Shown here piece by piece: positions 45,689-54,088 of a stretch of 64,000 nt of DNA. The stretch is from Aquimarina sp. ERC-38. GTDB taxonomy: Bacteria > Bacteroidota > Bacteroidia > Flavobacteriales > Flavobacteriaceae. Position 1 is the first letter of the stretch, and each line of letters opens with the position of its first letter. Under the pieces are notes generated by a model. It saw only the letters and a program-made list of their open reading frames with translations, searched no databases and was not told where the DNA came from. The stretch spans positions 3,825,501 through 3,889,500 of the forward strand of contig NZ_CP098511.1 in the NCBI RefSeq assembly GCF_026222555.1, in the 5' to 3' direction. The translations under genes were made by a program, and so were the position numbers.

Positions 45689-46160
45689 ATTAAGAAGGGA
45701 TTATTGATCTTTTCTTTGTTTGATTATTACATACAGACTTCCCACTAAAAGGGGATTAATCCCTATTTAATATTGTTACAATTTGCATATTAACTTACAG
45801 TCTTCCCTCTTTTGAAGGGATCAGTTTTCTCAAACGGGAGGTTAATACTTTTTACAACAAGTTAGTGCGCTTCCCTCTCGAGAGGGATAGCACTTCAATT
45901 CGGTTTACCGGATTAGAAGTACTTGGGTGTGTTACGTACTGATTTGCTTATTCATACTCAAACACACCCCTAGCCCCTACTTCGATTAATTCAGTACAGG
46001 TCTCTAGAGGGGAATTTACACTATTTCAATATATAATTTTAAGTCAAACTCATTACAAGTCTCGAGAGGAAAACTCTTACTCAAATATAATATTAGTTTA
46101 AAATTATAATTTATAGCCTTCCCTCTAGAGAGGGATAGCACTTCAATTCAGCTTGCTGAA
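45689..46160. other. Repeat-rich spacer, no gene
   Basis: A 472 base gap made mostly of degenerate copies of CTTCCCTCT-N-AGAGGGA palindromes: near 45737, 45800, 45870, 46000 (opposite strand), 46058 (opposite strand) and 46118. It includes repeat units R1 (45870-45945), P1 (45954-46014) and R2 (46118-46193). No coding capacity is seen. Confidence 0.7.
45870..45945 (+). repeat. Dispersed repeat R1
   Basis: Begins CTTCCCTCTCGAGAGGGATA, continues with GCACTTCAATTC, and ends with AGAAGTACTTGGGTGTGTTA then CGTACTGATTT. It is the same family as R2 (46118-46193) and R3 (46765-46839), which are almost identical to each other; R1 differs in the centre (GGTTTACCG in place of AGCTTGCTG). Confidence 0.8.
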
Positions 46161-46193
46161 TTAGAAGTACTTGGGTGTGTTTACGTACTGATT
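45954..46193 (+). repeat. Composite repeat copy 1 (P1, linker, R2)
   Basis: P1 (45954-46014, beginning TACTCAAACACACCCC and ending AGAGGGGAA) is an inverted relative of R: its reverse complement starts TTCCCCTCTAGAGA and ends in GGTGTGTTT. A linker (about 46070-46117) reading TCAAATATAATATTAGTTTA leads into R2 (46118-46193). The same P-linker-R order recurs at 46661-46839. The DUF559 gene lies between the two copies and its last 10 codons and stop lie inside R2. Confidence 0.8.
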
Positions 46194-46598
46194 GACCAAC
46201 ATTTCCTTTAAAGAAGAACCATTTTCCTCATAATCTTGAATATAATACTCAATTGCTAATAATACATTGAACATATCTTTAAATACTTGTTGATCCGTGA
46301 AACGTAGCACAGTAATTCCCAACTCATTCATTTTCCTTTCTTTAATCGTATCTTTTCGTTGTACTTCTAGTAGTTGATGCGAATAACCATCTACCTCTAT
46401 ACCCACCATTAATTCATAACAAAAGAAATCTAGGATGTAGTTATCAATAGGCTTCTGACGATGAAAGTAATATCCGTACATCTGTTTGCGTTTTAGCTTT
46501 TGCCATAACAAAATTTCCGACTTGGTACTATGATTACGTAATTGCCGAGCGTATTCCTTTAGTTTTGGATTGTAGGGTATAATTTTTCTCCGTTTCAT
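46161..46598 (-). CDS. DUF559 endonuclease-like protein (Vsr/PD-(D/E)XK fold)
   Basis: A 145-residue protein of the DUF559 (PF04480) family, related in fold to very-short-patch-repair endonucleases. Diagnostic segments are ARQLRNHSTKSEILLWQKLK, YYFHRQKPIDNYILDFFC, GIEVDGYSHQ (with the conserved acidic residues ILDFF and EVDG) and ERKMNELGITVLRFTDQQV. It likely nicks or cuts DNA, but no activity is established. The last ten residues NQYVNTPKYF and the stop codon are encoded within repeat R2, and a second composite repeat copy lies 63 bases upstream of its start. It stands alone, opposite in strand to neighbours. Association of such genes with these repeats suggests a mobile or repeat-processing module (inference). 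Confidence 0.9.
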   Translation of the reverse strand: MKRRKIIPYNPKLKEYARQLRNHSTKSEILLWQKLKRKQMYGYYFHRQKPIDNYILDFFCYELMVGIEVDGYSHQLLEVQRKDTIKERKMNELGITVLRFTDQQVFKDMFNVLLAIEYYIQDYEENGSSLKEMLVNQYVNTPKYF

Positions 46599-46660
46599 AC
46601 ACTACAAACTTAAAATTTTCTAAGAATTTACTGATTATTCCAATTTATCTTTCTTACTCA

Positions 46661-46839
46661 TACTCAAACACACCCCCAGCCCCTACTTCGACTACCTCAG
46701 TACAGGTCTTCAGAGGGGAACTCTTACTCAGATATAATATTAGTTTAAAATTATAATTTACAGGCTTCCCTCTGAAGAGGGATAGCACTTCAATTCAGCT
46801 TGCTGATTAGAAGTACTTGGGTGTGTTGCGTGCTGATTT
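46661..46839 (+). repeat. Composite repeat copy 2 (P2, linker, R3)
   Basis: P2 (46661-46720) repeats P1 with a few changes (CACCCCCAGCCCCTACTTCG). The linker reads TCAGATATAATATTAGTTTA, one mismatch from copy 1, and R3 (46765-46839) repeats R2 almost exactly with CAGCTTGCTG in its centre. The copy is in direct orientation relative to 45954-46193 and lies on the other side of the DUF559 gene. The 336 base gap 46599-46934 holds nothing else except a promoter box. Confidence 0.8.
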
Positions 46840-46907
46840 GTTTATTCTTACTTACGCTCATCTTTATTCCCATATCATAAACGCTCTCCTATCAATCAAA
46901 AATTATA

Positions 46908-46915
46908 TACATTTG
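46908..46915 (+). promoter_or_regulatory. candidate -7 box for the DUF368 pair
   Basis: TACATTTG matches TAnnTTTG, 19 bases before the ATG at 46935. No -33 element is visible. Confidence 0.45.
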
Positions 46916-46934
46916 TCAGCTTTAAGACTTTTGC

Positions 46935-47900
46935 ATGGAACGATCTTTAAAAGAGTATGTGTTGATATCCCTGAAAGGCATTGCCATGGGTGCTGCAGAT
47001 GTAGTACCAGGAGTGTCCGGGGGTACTATTGCTTTTATCTCAGGAATTTATGAAGAATTGATCGCCACTATTAGTAAACTGGATCTTTCCTTTTTTACTA
47101 TCTGGAAGAATTCAGGTTTTAAATACGCCTGGACTACTTATAATCTTTCTTTTTTAGCTGCGCTTTTTTCAGGGATTGCCATTAGTGTATTATCTCTATC
47201 CAAAGTAATCAAATGGTTACTACACAATGAACCTTTATATTTATGGTCTTTTTTCTTTGGATTGGTACTTGCCAGTATTTTATATATTGGAAATCAAATT
47301 ACTAAATGGTCTCCTAAGGTAATAATTAGCTTAGCGATTGCAGCTATTGTTTCTTATTACGTCACCATTGCCGAACCTTTAGCTAGTCCGGATCACTGGT
47401 GGTTTTTAATGTTATGTGGGTTTATTGCCATCATTGCCATGATTTTACCTGGAATTTCAGGGGCATTTATTCTTTTATTATTAGGTGCTTACGGAACTTT
47501 TATTGGGATTCTTAACAATTTTAGAGAAGGATTGACTGAGTTTAACGGAACGCTTTTTTGGGACGCTTTTTCTAAAATTTTACTGATTGCCGTGGGTGCT
47601 GTTGCCGGACTTAAAGTATTTTCAAAAGTATTGAACTGGATGTTTACCAGTTATAAAAATATGACCCTGGCGGCTTTAACCGGGTTTATGATGGGTTCTC
47701 TTAATAAACTATGGCCCTGGAAAAAAGTACTTTCCTACCGAACCAATTCCGAAGGACTGGAAGTTCCTTTTATCGAAAAAAGTATTCTTCCCACCTCTTT
47801 TGAAGGGGATCCACATATATTTTTAGTACTCCTATTTATAGTCATTGGTTTTTTACTCATATTTGCATTAGAGCGGATCGCAACAAAAAAAGCTGTATGA
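46935..47900 (+). CDS. DUF368 membrane protein (PopT-type undecaprenyl phosphate translocase), copy 1
   Basis: A 321-residue inner-membrane protein with the DUF368 signature KGIAMGAADVVPGVSGGTIAFISGIYEEL near the N-terminus and a second related loop MILPGISGAFILLLLGAYG in the middle; about eight membrane helices. DUF368 (PopT) proteins were reported in 2023 to recycle undecaprenyl phosphate to the cytoplasmic face in several bacteria. A second DUF368 gene follows 4 bases later, and aroE overlaps that, so the three form an operon. The call is secure at family level; whether the protein is active as a carrier is inferred. Confidence 0.92.
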   Translation: MERSLKEYVLISLKGIAMGAADVVPGVSGGTIAFISGIYEELIATISKLDLSFFTIWKNSGFKYAWTTYNLSFLAALFSGIAISVLSLSKVIKWLLHNEPLYLWSFFFGLVLASILYIGNQITKWSPKVIISLAIAAIVSYYVTIAEPLASPDHWWFLMLCGFIAIIAMILPGISGAFILLLLGAYGTFIGILNNFREGLTEFNGTLFWDAFSKILLIAVGAVAGLKVFSKVLNWMFTSYKNMTLAALTGFMMGSLNKLWPWKKVLSYRTNSEGLEVPFIEKSILPTSFEGDPHIFLVLLFIVIGFLLIFALERIATKKAV

Positions 47901-47904
47901 CCAC

Positions 47905-48930
47905 ATGCCGGAATCTTTACATACTATAGGTAGCAAGTTGGCCTTAATTCTTAAAGGGTTAGCCATGGGTGCTGCTAATAAGGTACCGGGCGTTTCAGGA
48001 GGAGTTGTTGCTTTTGTTGCCGGATTCTATGAAGAATTTATTTATTCGCTCCAACGTTTTAATTTAAAAGCAGTTAAATTATTACTTAATTTTCGATTAA
48101 TTAGTTTTTGGAAGTATATAAACGGAAGGTTTCTTTCTTTACTTATCCTAGGAATGCTTATTAGTTATTTTAGCATTTCCAAATTACTAGATTATCTTAT
48201 TTTACACTTTGAATTGTACGTATGGGCTGCATTTTTTGGTATGATATTAGGTTCCTTATATGTTATCGCAAAAGATTTCAATACCTGGAATATAAGAACG
48301 ATCTCTTTAATTATTTTAGGTATTGGGGTTGGTGTTTTTATTAGTTTATTAGAACCCGCACGGGAAAATGATAATCTACTGTTTGTTTTTTTCTGTGGAA
48401 TCATTGGAGTTTCCGGAATGACTTTACCCGGATTATCCGGTTCCTTTATTCTTATCCTACTAGGCAATTATGTTTTACTTTTGGTAGATTCGGTAAATGC
48501 TTTATATGACACAGCTGGTGAAATTTTTCAAGGTAATTTTAACTTTACAGAGGATCCTGTTCGTATACGTTTAATTAACGTACTTTTTTTCTTTAGTGTA
48601 GGTTCGCTGGCTGGATTGATTTCGCTTTCGCATTTATTAGGATATGTTCTAAAAAAATACAAAGCTGAGACTTTTGCCGTCATTATTGGTTTTATTACTG
48701 GTTCGCTGGGTGTCGTCTGGCCATGGAAATACAAAATATTCAAAACCGATCAAAATCAAAATATTTTAATTGACGCTCAGGGTAATTATGTTCTGGACAA
48801 CTACAATAGATACATTCCCGACTTTGATTTAGCTTCTACCCGGTGGGCGCTTTTATATATCGTTACAGGTATACTAATTGTGGTAGGATTAGAATGGTAT
48901 GGAGATTACCGTAAAAAGAAATTAACATGA
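47905..48930 (+). CDS. DUF368 membrane protein (PopT-type), copy 2
   Basis: A 341-residue paralogue of the preceding gene, starting 4 bases after it. The signature reads KGLAMGAANKVPGVSGGVVAFVAGFYEEF (Asp to Asn change relative to copy 1) with MTLPGLSGSFILILLGNYV in the middle. The two are clearly diverged, so they are not a recent duplication. Its last four bases overlap the aroE start (ATGA), pointing to coupled translation. The second copy may form a heteromer or have a distinct lipid preference (inference). Confidence 0.92.
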   Translation: MPESLHTIGSKLALILKGLAMGAANKVPGVSGGVVAFVAGFYEEFIYSLQRFNLKAVKLLLNFRLISFWKYINGRFLSLLILGMLISYFSISKLLDYLILHFELYVWAAFFGMILGSLYVIAKDFNTWNIRTISLIILGIGVGVFISLLEPARENDNLLFVFFCGIIGVSGMTLPGLSGSFILILLGNYVLLLVDSVNALYDTAGEIFQGNFNFTEDPVRIRLINVLFFFSVGSLAGLISLSHLLGYVLKKYKAETFAVIIGFITGSLGVVWPWKYKIFKTDQNQNILIDAQGNYVLDNYNRYIPDFDLASTRWALLYIVTGILIVVGLEWYGDYRKKKLT

Positions 48931-49658
48931 ATACGTTTGGTTTATTAGGAAAGAATATTGGATATTCTTTTTCTAAAGGATATTTTACAGAAAAATTTAA
49001 AAACGAAAATATCTCGGCGCAATATGTCAACTTTGATATTCAAAACATCAACGAAGTTCGGGAGGTTTTAAAAACCGAAGAGTTAAAAGGATTTAATATT
49101 ACCATACCCTATAAACAGGAAATCTTTCCTTTTTTATCTAAATTAGATCCGGTTGCAAAAGAGATTGGTGCTGTTAATGTTGTAAAAGTTGCACCTGACG
49201 GAAATTTAACTGGTCACAATAGTGATTATTATGGTTTTAAAGAATCTTTACAACCTTTATTGCATAAAAAGATAAAAAAAGCTTTGATTTTAGGCACTGG
49301 TGGGGCTTCTAAAGCAATTGCTTATGCGCTTACCTCTCTACAGATTACTTATACCTATGTATCACGTAATCCCGGTCAGAATCAAATAGCTTATACTGAT
49401 TTGACTGAAGAACTAATAAACCAACATCACTTATTGATCAATTGTACTCCATTAGGTACCTTCCCTAATATAACCGATTGTCCGGATATACCTTATCAAT
49501 TTATAGGAAAGCAGCATATCTTATACGATTTAATTTATAACCCGGAGACTACTACATTTATGCAAAAAGGAATAGACCAAGGAGCAACGGTTTCCAATGG
49601 TTTACAAATGTTGATTTTACAGGCGGAAAAATCCTGGGATATTTGGGAACAAGCCTAG
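48927..49658 (+). CDS. aroE: Shikimate dehydrogenase
   Basis: Reduces 3-dehydroshikimate to shikimate with NADPH in aromatic amino-acid synthesis. The 243-residue length is typical of the short form. Signature segments are FGLLGKNIGYSFSKGYFTEKF, GFNITIPYKQEI with the catalytic lysine, GAVNVVK, NSDYYGF and the cofactor loop LILGTGGASKAIAYAL; LINCTPLGTFPNI follows. It overlaps the upstream DUF368 gene by four bases. Confidence 0.95.
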   Translation: MNTFGLLGKNIGYSFSKGYFTEKFKNENISAQYVNFDIQNINEVREVLKTEELKGFNITIPYKQEIFPFLSKLDPVAKEIGAVNVVKVAPDGNLTGHNSDYYGFKESLQPLLHKKIKKALILGTGGASKAIAYALTSLQITYTYVSRNPGQNQIAYTDLTEELINQHHLLINCTPLGTFPNITDCPDIPYQFIGKQHILYDLIYNPETTTFMQKGIDQGATVSNGLQMLILQAEKSWDIWEQA

Positions 49659-49868
49659 TTCTTTAAGAAATAATTTAAATAACAGGTAAGAGCAGTAAAA
49701 CCATATAACAAATCTACTGTATAGTAGCTCCAACCGGAGATTTGAAATAATTTAGGTTTTTCTAATATCCGCTTACTTTGTGTTTAATTGAGATGTTAGT
49801 ATATTACAACCATATTTGTCATTATATTTATTATACTGACTTACCAATATTAAGAAAAAAGCATATTT

Positions 49869-52010
49869 ATGTCTGTAAATGATAACCTGCCTAAGGCAGA
49901 TGGAACTGAAAATAAAACTACGGAAGAAGCTACGACTTCTTCTACTCATATAAATGCAACTGATATAAATGCTTCCGCAGAAAATACCGTAGCACAAGCC
50001 ATGGTAGAAGAAGCAGCGACAGTTTCCGAAAAACAGGAAAATACTACAATACCCAAAACTGATAATTTGGAAAGCTCAGTAGTAGAAAGTATAGTTTCCT
50101 CAGAAAATACCGGAACTTCTATACTATCAGAAGATTCAACTACAGAAAATTTTTCAGCTGAAAGTGCTACTTCTACAAATGCAGAAGAAACTCCGGAAGT
50201 ATCTGGAAATCAACCTAAGGAAAATTCAACGGTTAAGGAAATTGATATTGTAAAAAAAGAAACTTCGGAAGAACCTAAAAAAGAGGAACCCAAAGAAATT
50301 GAAAAAAAGGACTATGCTTCTTTAACCAAAGAAGAATTAGTCAAAGAATTAAAAAGTTTAATTAAAAACGAAGAAGTACAGCGTATTAAAGAACACGTTG
50401 AAGAAATTAAAACTGTTCTAAATACAAAGTTTAACGAAGAAGAAGCTCAAAAGAAAGAGGAATTCCTAGCTGAAGGAGGTAATATTATAGATTTTTATTA
50501 TTCCACTCCAATCAAAAAGGAATTTAACGCTACCTACTTTAATTATAGGGAAAAGCGAAATAACTACTACCAAAATATTAAAAGGGATCAACAGGAAAAT
50601 CTTAAAAAACGATTAGAATTAATCGAGGAATTAAAGAACTTACCTGAAACTGCACCAGACACCAATACTGCTTACAAACAGTTTAAGGAGATTAAAGAAA
50701 AGTGGCATAATGCCGGAGCTATCCCAAAAGATACCAATAACACCGTATGGAATACCTATTATCACCACACCGAAAACTTTTATAGCTACCTGCATCTTAA
50801 CCGGGATTTTAGGGAACTGGATTATAAGTACAACCTGGAACAAAAATTAAAAGTAATCGAACGGGCTACGGAACTGGCTCAGGAAAGCAATGTCAACCGC
50901 GCCTTTAGAGAACTACAATCCCTACATAAAGTATGGAAAGAGGAATTGGGGCCGGTATCCAGGGAGTATAGTGATCAAATCTGGGAGAAATTTAGCGATC
51001 TTACTAAAAAAATTCATGATAACCGACAACGGTATTTTGAAGAACAGGATAAAATCTACGAGAAGAACCTGGAAGTCAAGCATGATATTATACGCCAAAT
51101 TAATGAAATTAATCGACAAGAGGTAAAAGGTCACGGAGATTGGCAGAAGAGTGTAAAAAAAGTGGAAGCGCTACGGGAAGATTTTTTTAAAGCAGGTAAG
51201 GTACCTCTTCAAGAAAATGAAGCTACCTGGCAAGCTTTTAAGTCGGCAACTAAAACTTTTAATACGTCTAAAAATAGTTTCTATAAGTCTTTAAAAACAG
51301 ACCAACTTACGAACTTGGAAAAGAAAAAGGAACTAATTAAAATTGCCGAGGATAATAAAGACAATGAAGACCTGGAAACCACTACGGCCTTGATGAAAAA
51401 AATTCAGGCCGATTGGAAGAAGATCGGACACGTACCTCGTAAAGACAGCGATCGTATCTGGAAACAATTTAAGGATGCCTGTAATGCTTTCTTTGACCGT
51501 ATACATGAAGAAAAGAATGCAGTTAACAAAGAGGAAGAAGAAGCTTTACTTAAAAAAGAAGCCCATTTGGAAACCGTAAAGAAACTTGAACTTACTGGTG
51601 ATAACAAAACGGATTTACAAACTATTAAAGATCATATTAGTACCTGGAAAAGCCTGGGGAGGGTTCCGTATAAAAAGAAAAATATCGAACAAGCCTTTAA
51701 CAAAGCCCTGGACGCTCTTTTTTCTAAGTTGGACTTAAACCGGGAAGAAGCTGAAATGATTAAGTTTCAAAACAAAATGGAAACTTTAAAATCTGATGAT
51801 CGAGCTCTTCAAAATGAGAAAAACTTTATTAAAAAGAAAATTGACGAGGTACAGAGTGAAATCACACAGCTAGAAAATAACCTGCAATTTTTTAAACATG
51901 CTAAAGATGACAATCCTTTGGTAAAGGAAGTAAAGAACAATATCAATAAGCAAAAAGAAAACCTTGAGGTATGGAAGAATAAATTCCGCCAGTTAAAACA
52001 AATAACATAA
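49869..52010 (+). CDS. DUF349 repeat protein
   Basis: A 713-residue cytosolic protein. Residues 1-145 are disordered and rich in Ser, Thr, Glu and Asn. From about 150 the protein consists of charged helices forming several DUF349 repeats (for example QFKEIKEKWHNAGAIPKD, ELQSLHKVWKEELGPVSREY, LMKKIQADWKKIGHVPRKDSDRIWKQF), each with a KWK/DWK-IG-V-P pattern. The C-terminal 60 residues form a coiled coil. The repeats are common in Bacteroidota, with no established role. The methyltransferase gene follows within a few bases. Confidence 0.9.
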   Translation: MSVNDNLPKADGTENKTTEEATTSSTHINATDINASAENTVAQAMVEEAATVSEKQENTTIPKTDNLESSVVESIVSSENTGTSILSEDSTTENFSAESATSTNAEETPEVSGNQPKENSTVKEIDIVKKETSEEPKKEEPKEIEKKDYASLTKEELVKELKSLIKNEEVQRIKEHVEEIKTVLNTKFNEEEAQKKEEFLAEGGNIIDFYYSTPIKKEFNATYFNYREKRNNYYQNIKRDQQENLKKRLELIEELKNLPETAPDTNTAYKQFKEIKEKWHNAGAIPKDTNNTVWNTYYHHTENFYSYLHLNRDFRELDYKYNLEQKLKVIERATELAQESNVNRAFRELQSLHKVWKEELGPVSREYSDQIWEKFSDLTKKIHDNRQRYFEEQDKIYEKNLEVKHDIIRQINEINRQEVKGHGDWQKSVKKVEALREDFFKAGKVPLQENEATWQAFKSATKTFNTSKNSFYKSLKTDQLTNLEKKKELIKIAEDNKDNEDLETTTALMKKIQADWKKIGHVPRKDSDRIWKQFKDACNAFFDRIHEEKNAVNKEEEEALLKKEAHLETVKKLELTGDNKTDLQTIKDHISTWKSLGRVPYKKKNIEQAFNKALDALFSKLDLNREEAEMIKFQNKMETLKSDDRALQNEKNFIKKKIDEVQSEITQLENNLQFFKHAKDDNPLVKEVKNNINKQKENLEVWKNKFRQLKQIT

Positions 52011-52012
52011 TA

Positions 52013-52642
52013 CTGAATTATTGTCCTTTATGTAACAGGTTAGCCAAGAGATTCTATGAAGAAAAGCATAGTATTTTTTATCGTTGTGAATACTGCCATG
52101 GTATTTTTTTAGGTTTGACGCATCATTTGTCTGCTCAACAAGAAAAAGAACGCTACCTTCTTCATAATAATAACCCGAAAGATTCCGGATATCGTAAATT
52201 TCTTCAACCGATTGTTGATCATGTTACCACACATTATATGGCCACAGCAAACGGTTTGGATTTTGGTAGCGGACCGATACCGGCTATGGAGATTTTATTA
52301 AGAGAAAAGAAGTATAAAATTACTTCCTATGACCCTTATTTCACAGCAACTTCATTGTCTCAAACTACCACCTATGATTTTATTATTGTCTGTGAAGTCA
52401 TGGAACATTTTAAAAATCCAGCTAAAGAGTTTAGCCTTCTTTATAGTCTTTTACAAACTGGTGGCGAATTAATTTGTAAAACCAGTCTATTTAATATTAA
52501 TACTGATTTTAAAAATTGGTGGTATAAAAATGATCCTACCCACGTGTTCTTTTATACCGAAACTACTTTACAAGTAATTTTAAATCAGTATAAATTCAAA
52601 AAGTTAAAAATTATGAAAGATTATTTTATTTTACAAAAATAA
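52013..52642 (+). CDS. Class I SAM-dependent methyltransferase with N-terminal zinc ribbon; probable CTG start
   Basis: A 209-residue methyltransferase if read from CTG at 52013. A start at the first in-frame TTG (52115) would give 175 residues and lose the zinc-ribbon region. The extension reads MNYCPLCNRL and FYRCEYCHGIFLG, giving CxxC pairs at residues 4/7 and 25/28 as expected for the family. The AdoMet-binding motif is GLDFGSGPIPAME, followed by TSYDPYF and TYDFIIVCEVMEHFKNP. There is no ATG, GTG or TTG between the preceding in-frame stop and the ribbon, so CTG (or ATA just upstream) is the likely start. The frame begins 2 bases after the DUF349 stop codon, which suggests coupling. Substrate is unknown; small-molecule or protein methylation are both possible. 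Confidence 0.82.
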   Translation: MNYCPLCNRLAKRFYEEKHSIFYRCEYCHGIFLGLTHHLSAQQEKERYLLHNNNPKDSGYRKFLQPIVDHVTTHYMATANGLDFGSGPIPAMEILLREKKYKITSYDPYFTATSLSQTTTYDFIIVCEVMEHFKNPAKEFSLLYSLLQTGGELICKTSLFNINTDFKNWWYKNDPTHVFFYTETTLQVILNQYKFKKLKIMKDYFILQK

Positions 52643-52719
52643 TAAGAAAGAAAGCCCAAACCGTAATTTTAAAGTTTGAGCTTGCTTCAAATCTTTTTTT
52701 TAACAGTAATCTATATTAA

Positions 52720-54078
52720 TTAGTTATACCCCGGATTTTGTTCTATTAAACTATTAGTATCCATTTCATCTTGAGGAATAGGTAAAACTAGAGAAGGACT
52801 ATCTGCAGGAATAGTCCCTATAGCAATATTATTTCTTTGTAAATCATGAAACAAAAACCCTTCAAAAGCCAATTCTAATTGCCGTTCATTCAGAATATCT
52901 TGTAATGTAATAGCTCCGGTCAAACTATTAGCGTTAGATCTTTCTCTAATTGTATTTATATCTTCAAGAGGACTAGCACCCATAGTTGTTCCCTCAACTA
53001 GATTTGATTCTGCGCGAATTAAATACATTTCAGCTAATCTTAAAATCTCTACATTACCAAATTGATTAGTATACTTCGCGGTTAAACGATCTCCAAATGG
53101 ATTCTCAACAAAGAAAGTGCTTCTAACATCATCTGCATCAGAGAATAAATTAATATAATCTTCATTAATAGTAATATCACCACCTCGACCTCCATTATCT
53201 TCAGAAGCGTAAAAAGTAATCAAATCGTTACCACCAGTTTGATTCGTAACTTGAAAAGCAAATACAGTTTCTTCAGAATCCACGTCATTATTAAAAGCAT
53301 TAGCATATTCTTCTAATAATACATGACCGCTATTTTCAATCACATCATTTGCCGCATCTCGTGCACTTAAATAATTTCCTTGTTGCAAATAAACTCGGGC
53401 TAATAACCCTTGTGCACTGTATTTATCAGCGAAAAAATCATTATCCGCTGGTAATAAGTCATAAGCTATTATTAGATCATTAATTAAGAAATCATAAATA
53501 GCTTGAACAGAAGCTCTCGGCGCAGAAACATCTTGTAAAAAATTAGTAATACCTACATTTCTTAATGGAACACCTGGTTGAGAATTTTCACTTCCTGCAA
53601 CATACGATAGACCCCATAGTCTTACCAAATCAAAATAATTAAGTGCTCTTAAAAACCGGGCCTCACCTTCAATACTATTTTTTCGATCTTCACTACTGAC
53701 TACCACGTCCAGGTTGTCTAGAATTAAATTTAACTGGTTAATTGCCTCATAAGCATTAGTCCAACTATTTTCTACAAAACCATTATCGACTAAAATTGTC
53801 TTTTGAAGAAACTGACGTGGATCCAAAAAAGTTCCATTCCAAGATACTTGATCTTCTGTTCCTAATAAATCTGCCAAAACTTGATTTCTACCACCAAAAG
53901 TAGCTACTTGTCCTGATTCATCGTAGGCACCTATCAATAAAGCACTAATATTTTGTTCTGTGGATAACGCTAGCGAACCATCAATACTCTGTTGAGGTTC
54001 AAGCTCTAACTCATCTTCACAACTTGTTATAAAGATTAAAAAGAGAGCAGTAAATAGTATGTTGATAATATTTTTCAT
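52720..54078 (-). CDS. SusD/RagB family outer-membrane lipoprotein
   Basis: A 452-residue lipoprotein; the signal MKNIINILFTALFLIFITSC gives Cys20 and an acidic DELELEP tract follows. TPR-type helices of the SusD fold are visible (ARFLRALNYFDLVRLWG, AQGLLARVYLQQGNYLSARD) as is the closing region DILNERQLELAFEGFLFHDLQRNN. SusD proteins cap the partner SusC barrel and bind the oligosaccharide or peptide cargo. It lies 10 bases downstream of susC on the same transcript. No glycoside hydrolase or regulator gene is adjacent, so cargo cannot be inferred. Confidence 0.95.
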   Translation of the reverse strand: MKNIINILFTALFLIFITSCEDELELEPQQSIDGSLALSTEQNISALLIGAYDESGQVATFGGRNQVLADLLGTEDQVSWNGTFLDPRQFLQKTILVDNGFVENSWTNAYEAINQLNLILDNLDVVVSSEDRKNSIEGEARFLRALNYFDLVRLWGLSYVAGSENSQPGVPLRNVGITNFLQDVSAPRASVQAIYDFLINDLIIAYDLLPADNDFFADKYSAQGLLARVYLQQGNYLSARDAANDVIENSGHVLLEEYANAFNNDVDSEETVFAFQVTNQTGGNDLITFYASEDNGGRGGDITINEDYINLFSDADDVRSTFFVENPFGDRLTAKYTNQFGNVEILRLAEMYLIRAESNLVEGTTMGASPLEDINTIRERSNANSLTGAITLQDILNERQLELAFEGFLFHDLQRNNIAIGTIPADSPSLVLPIPQDEMDTNSLIEQNPGYN

Positions 54079-54088
54079 GTTCTTTCTT

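Noticed and set aside
46817..47053. 78-residue frame at the start of the first DUF368 gene
   Set aside because: It overlaps the conserved DUF368 coding sequence in another frame and begins within repeat R3.
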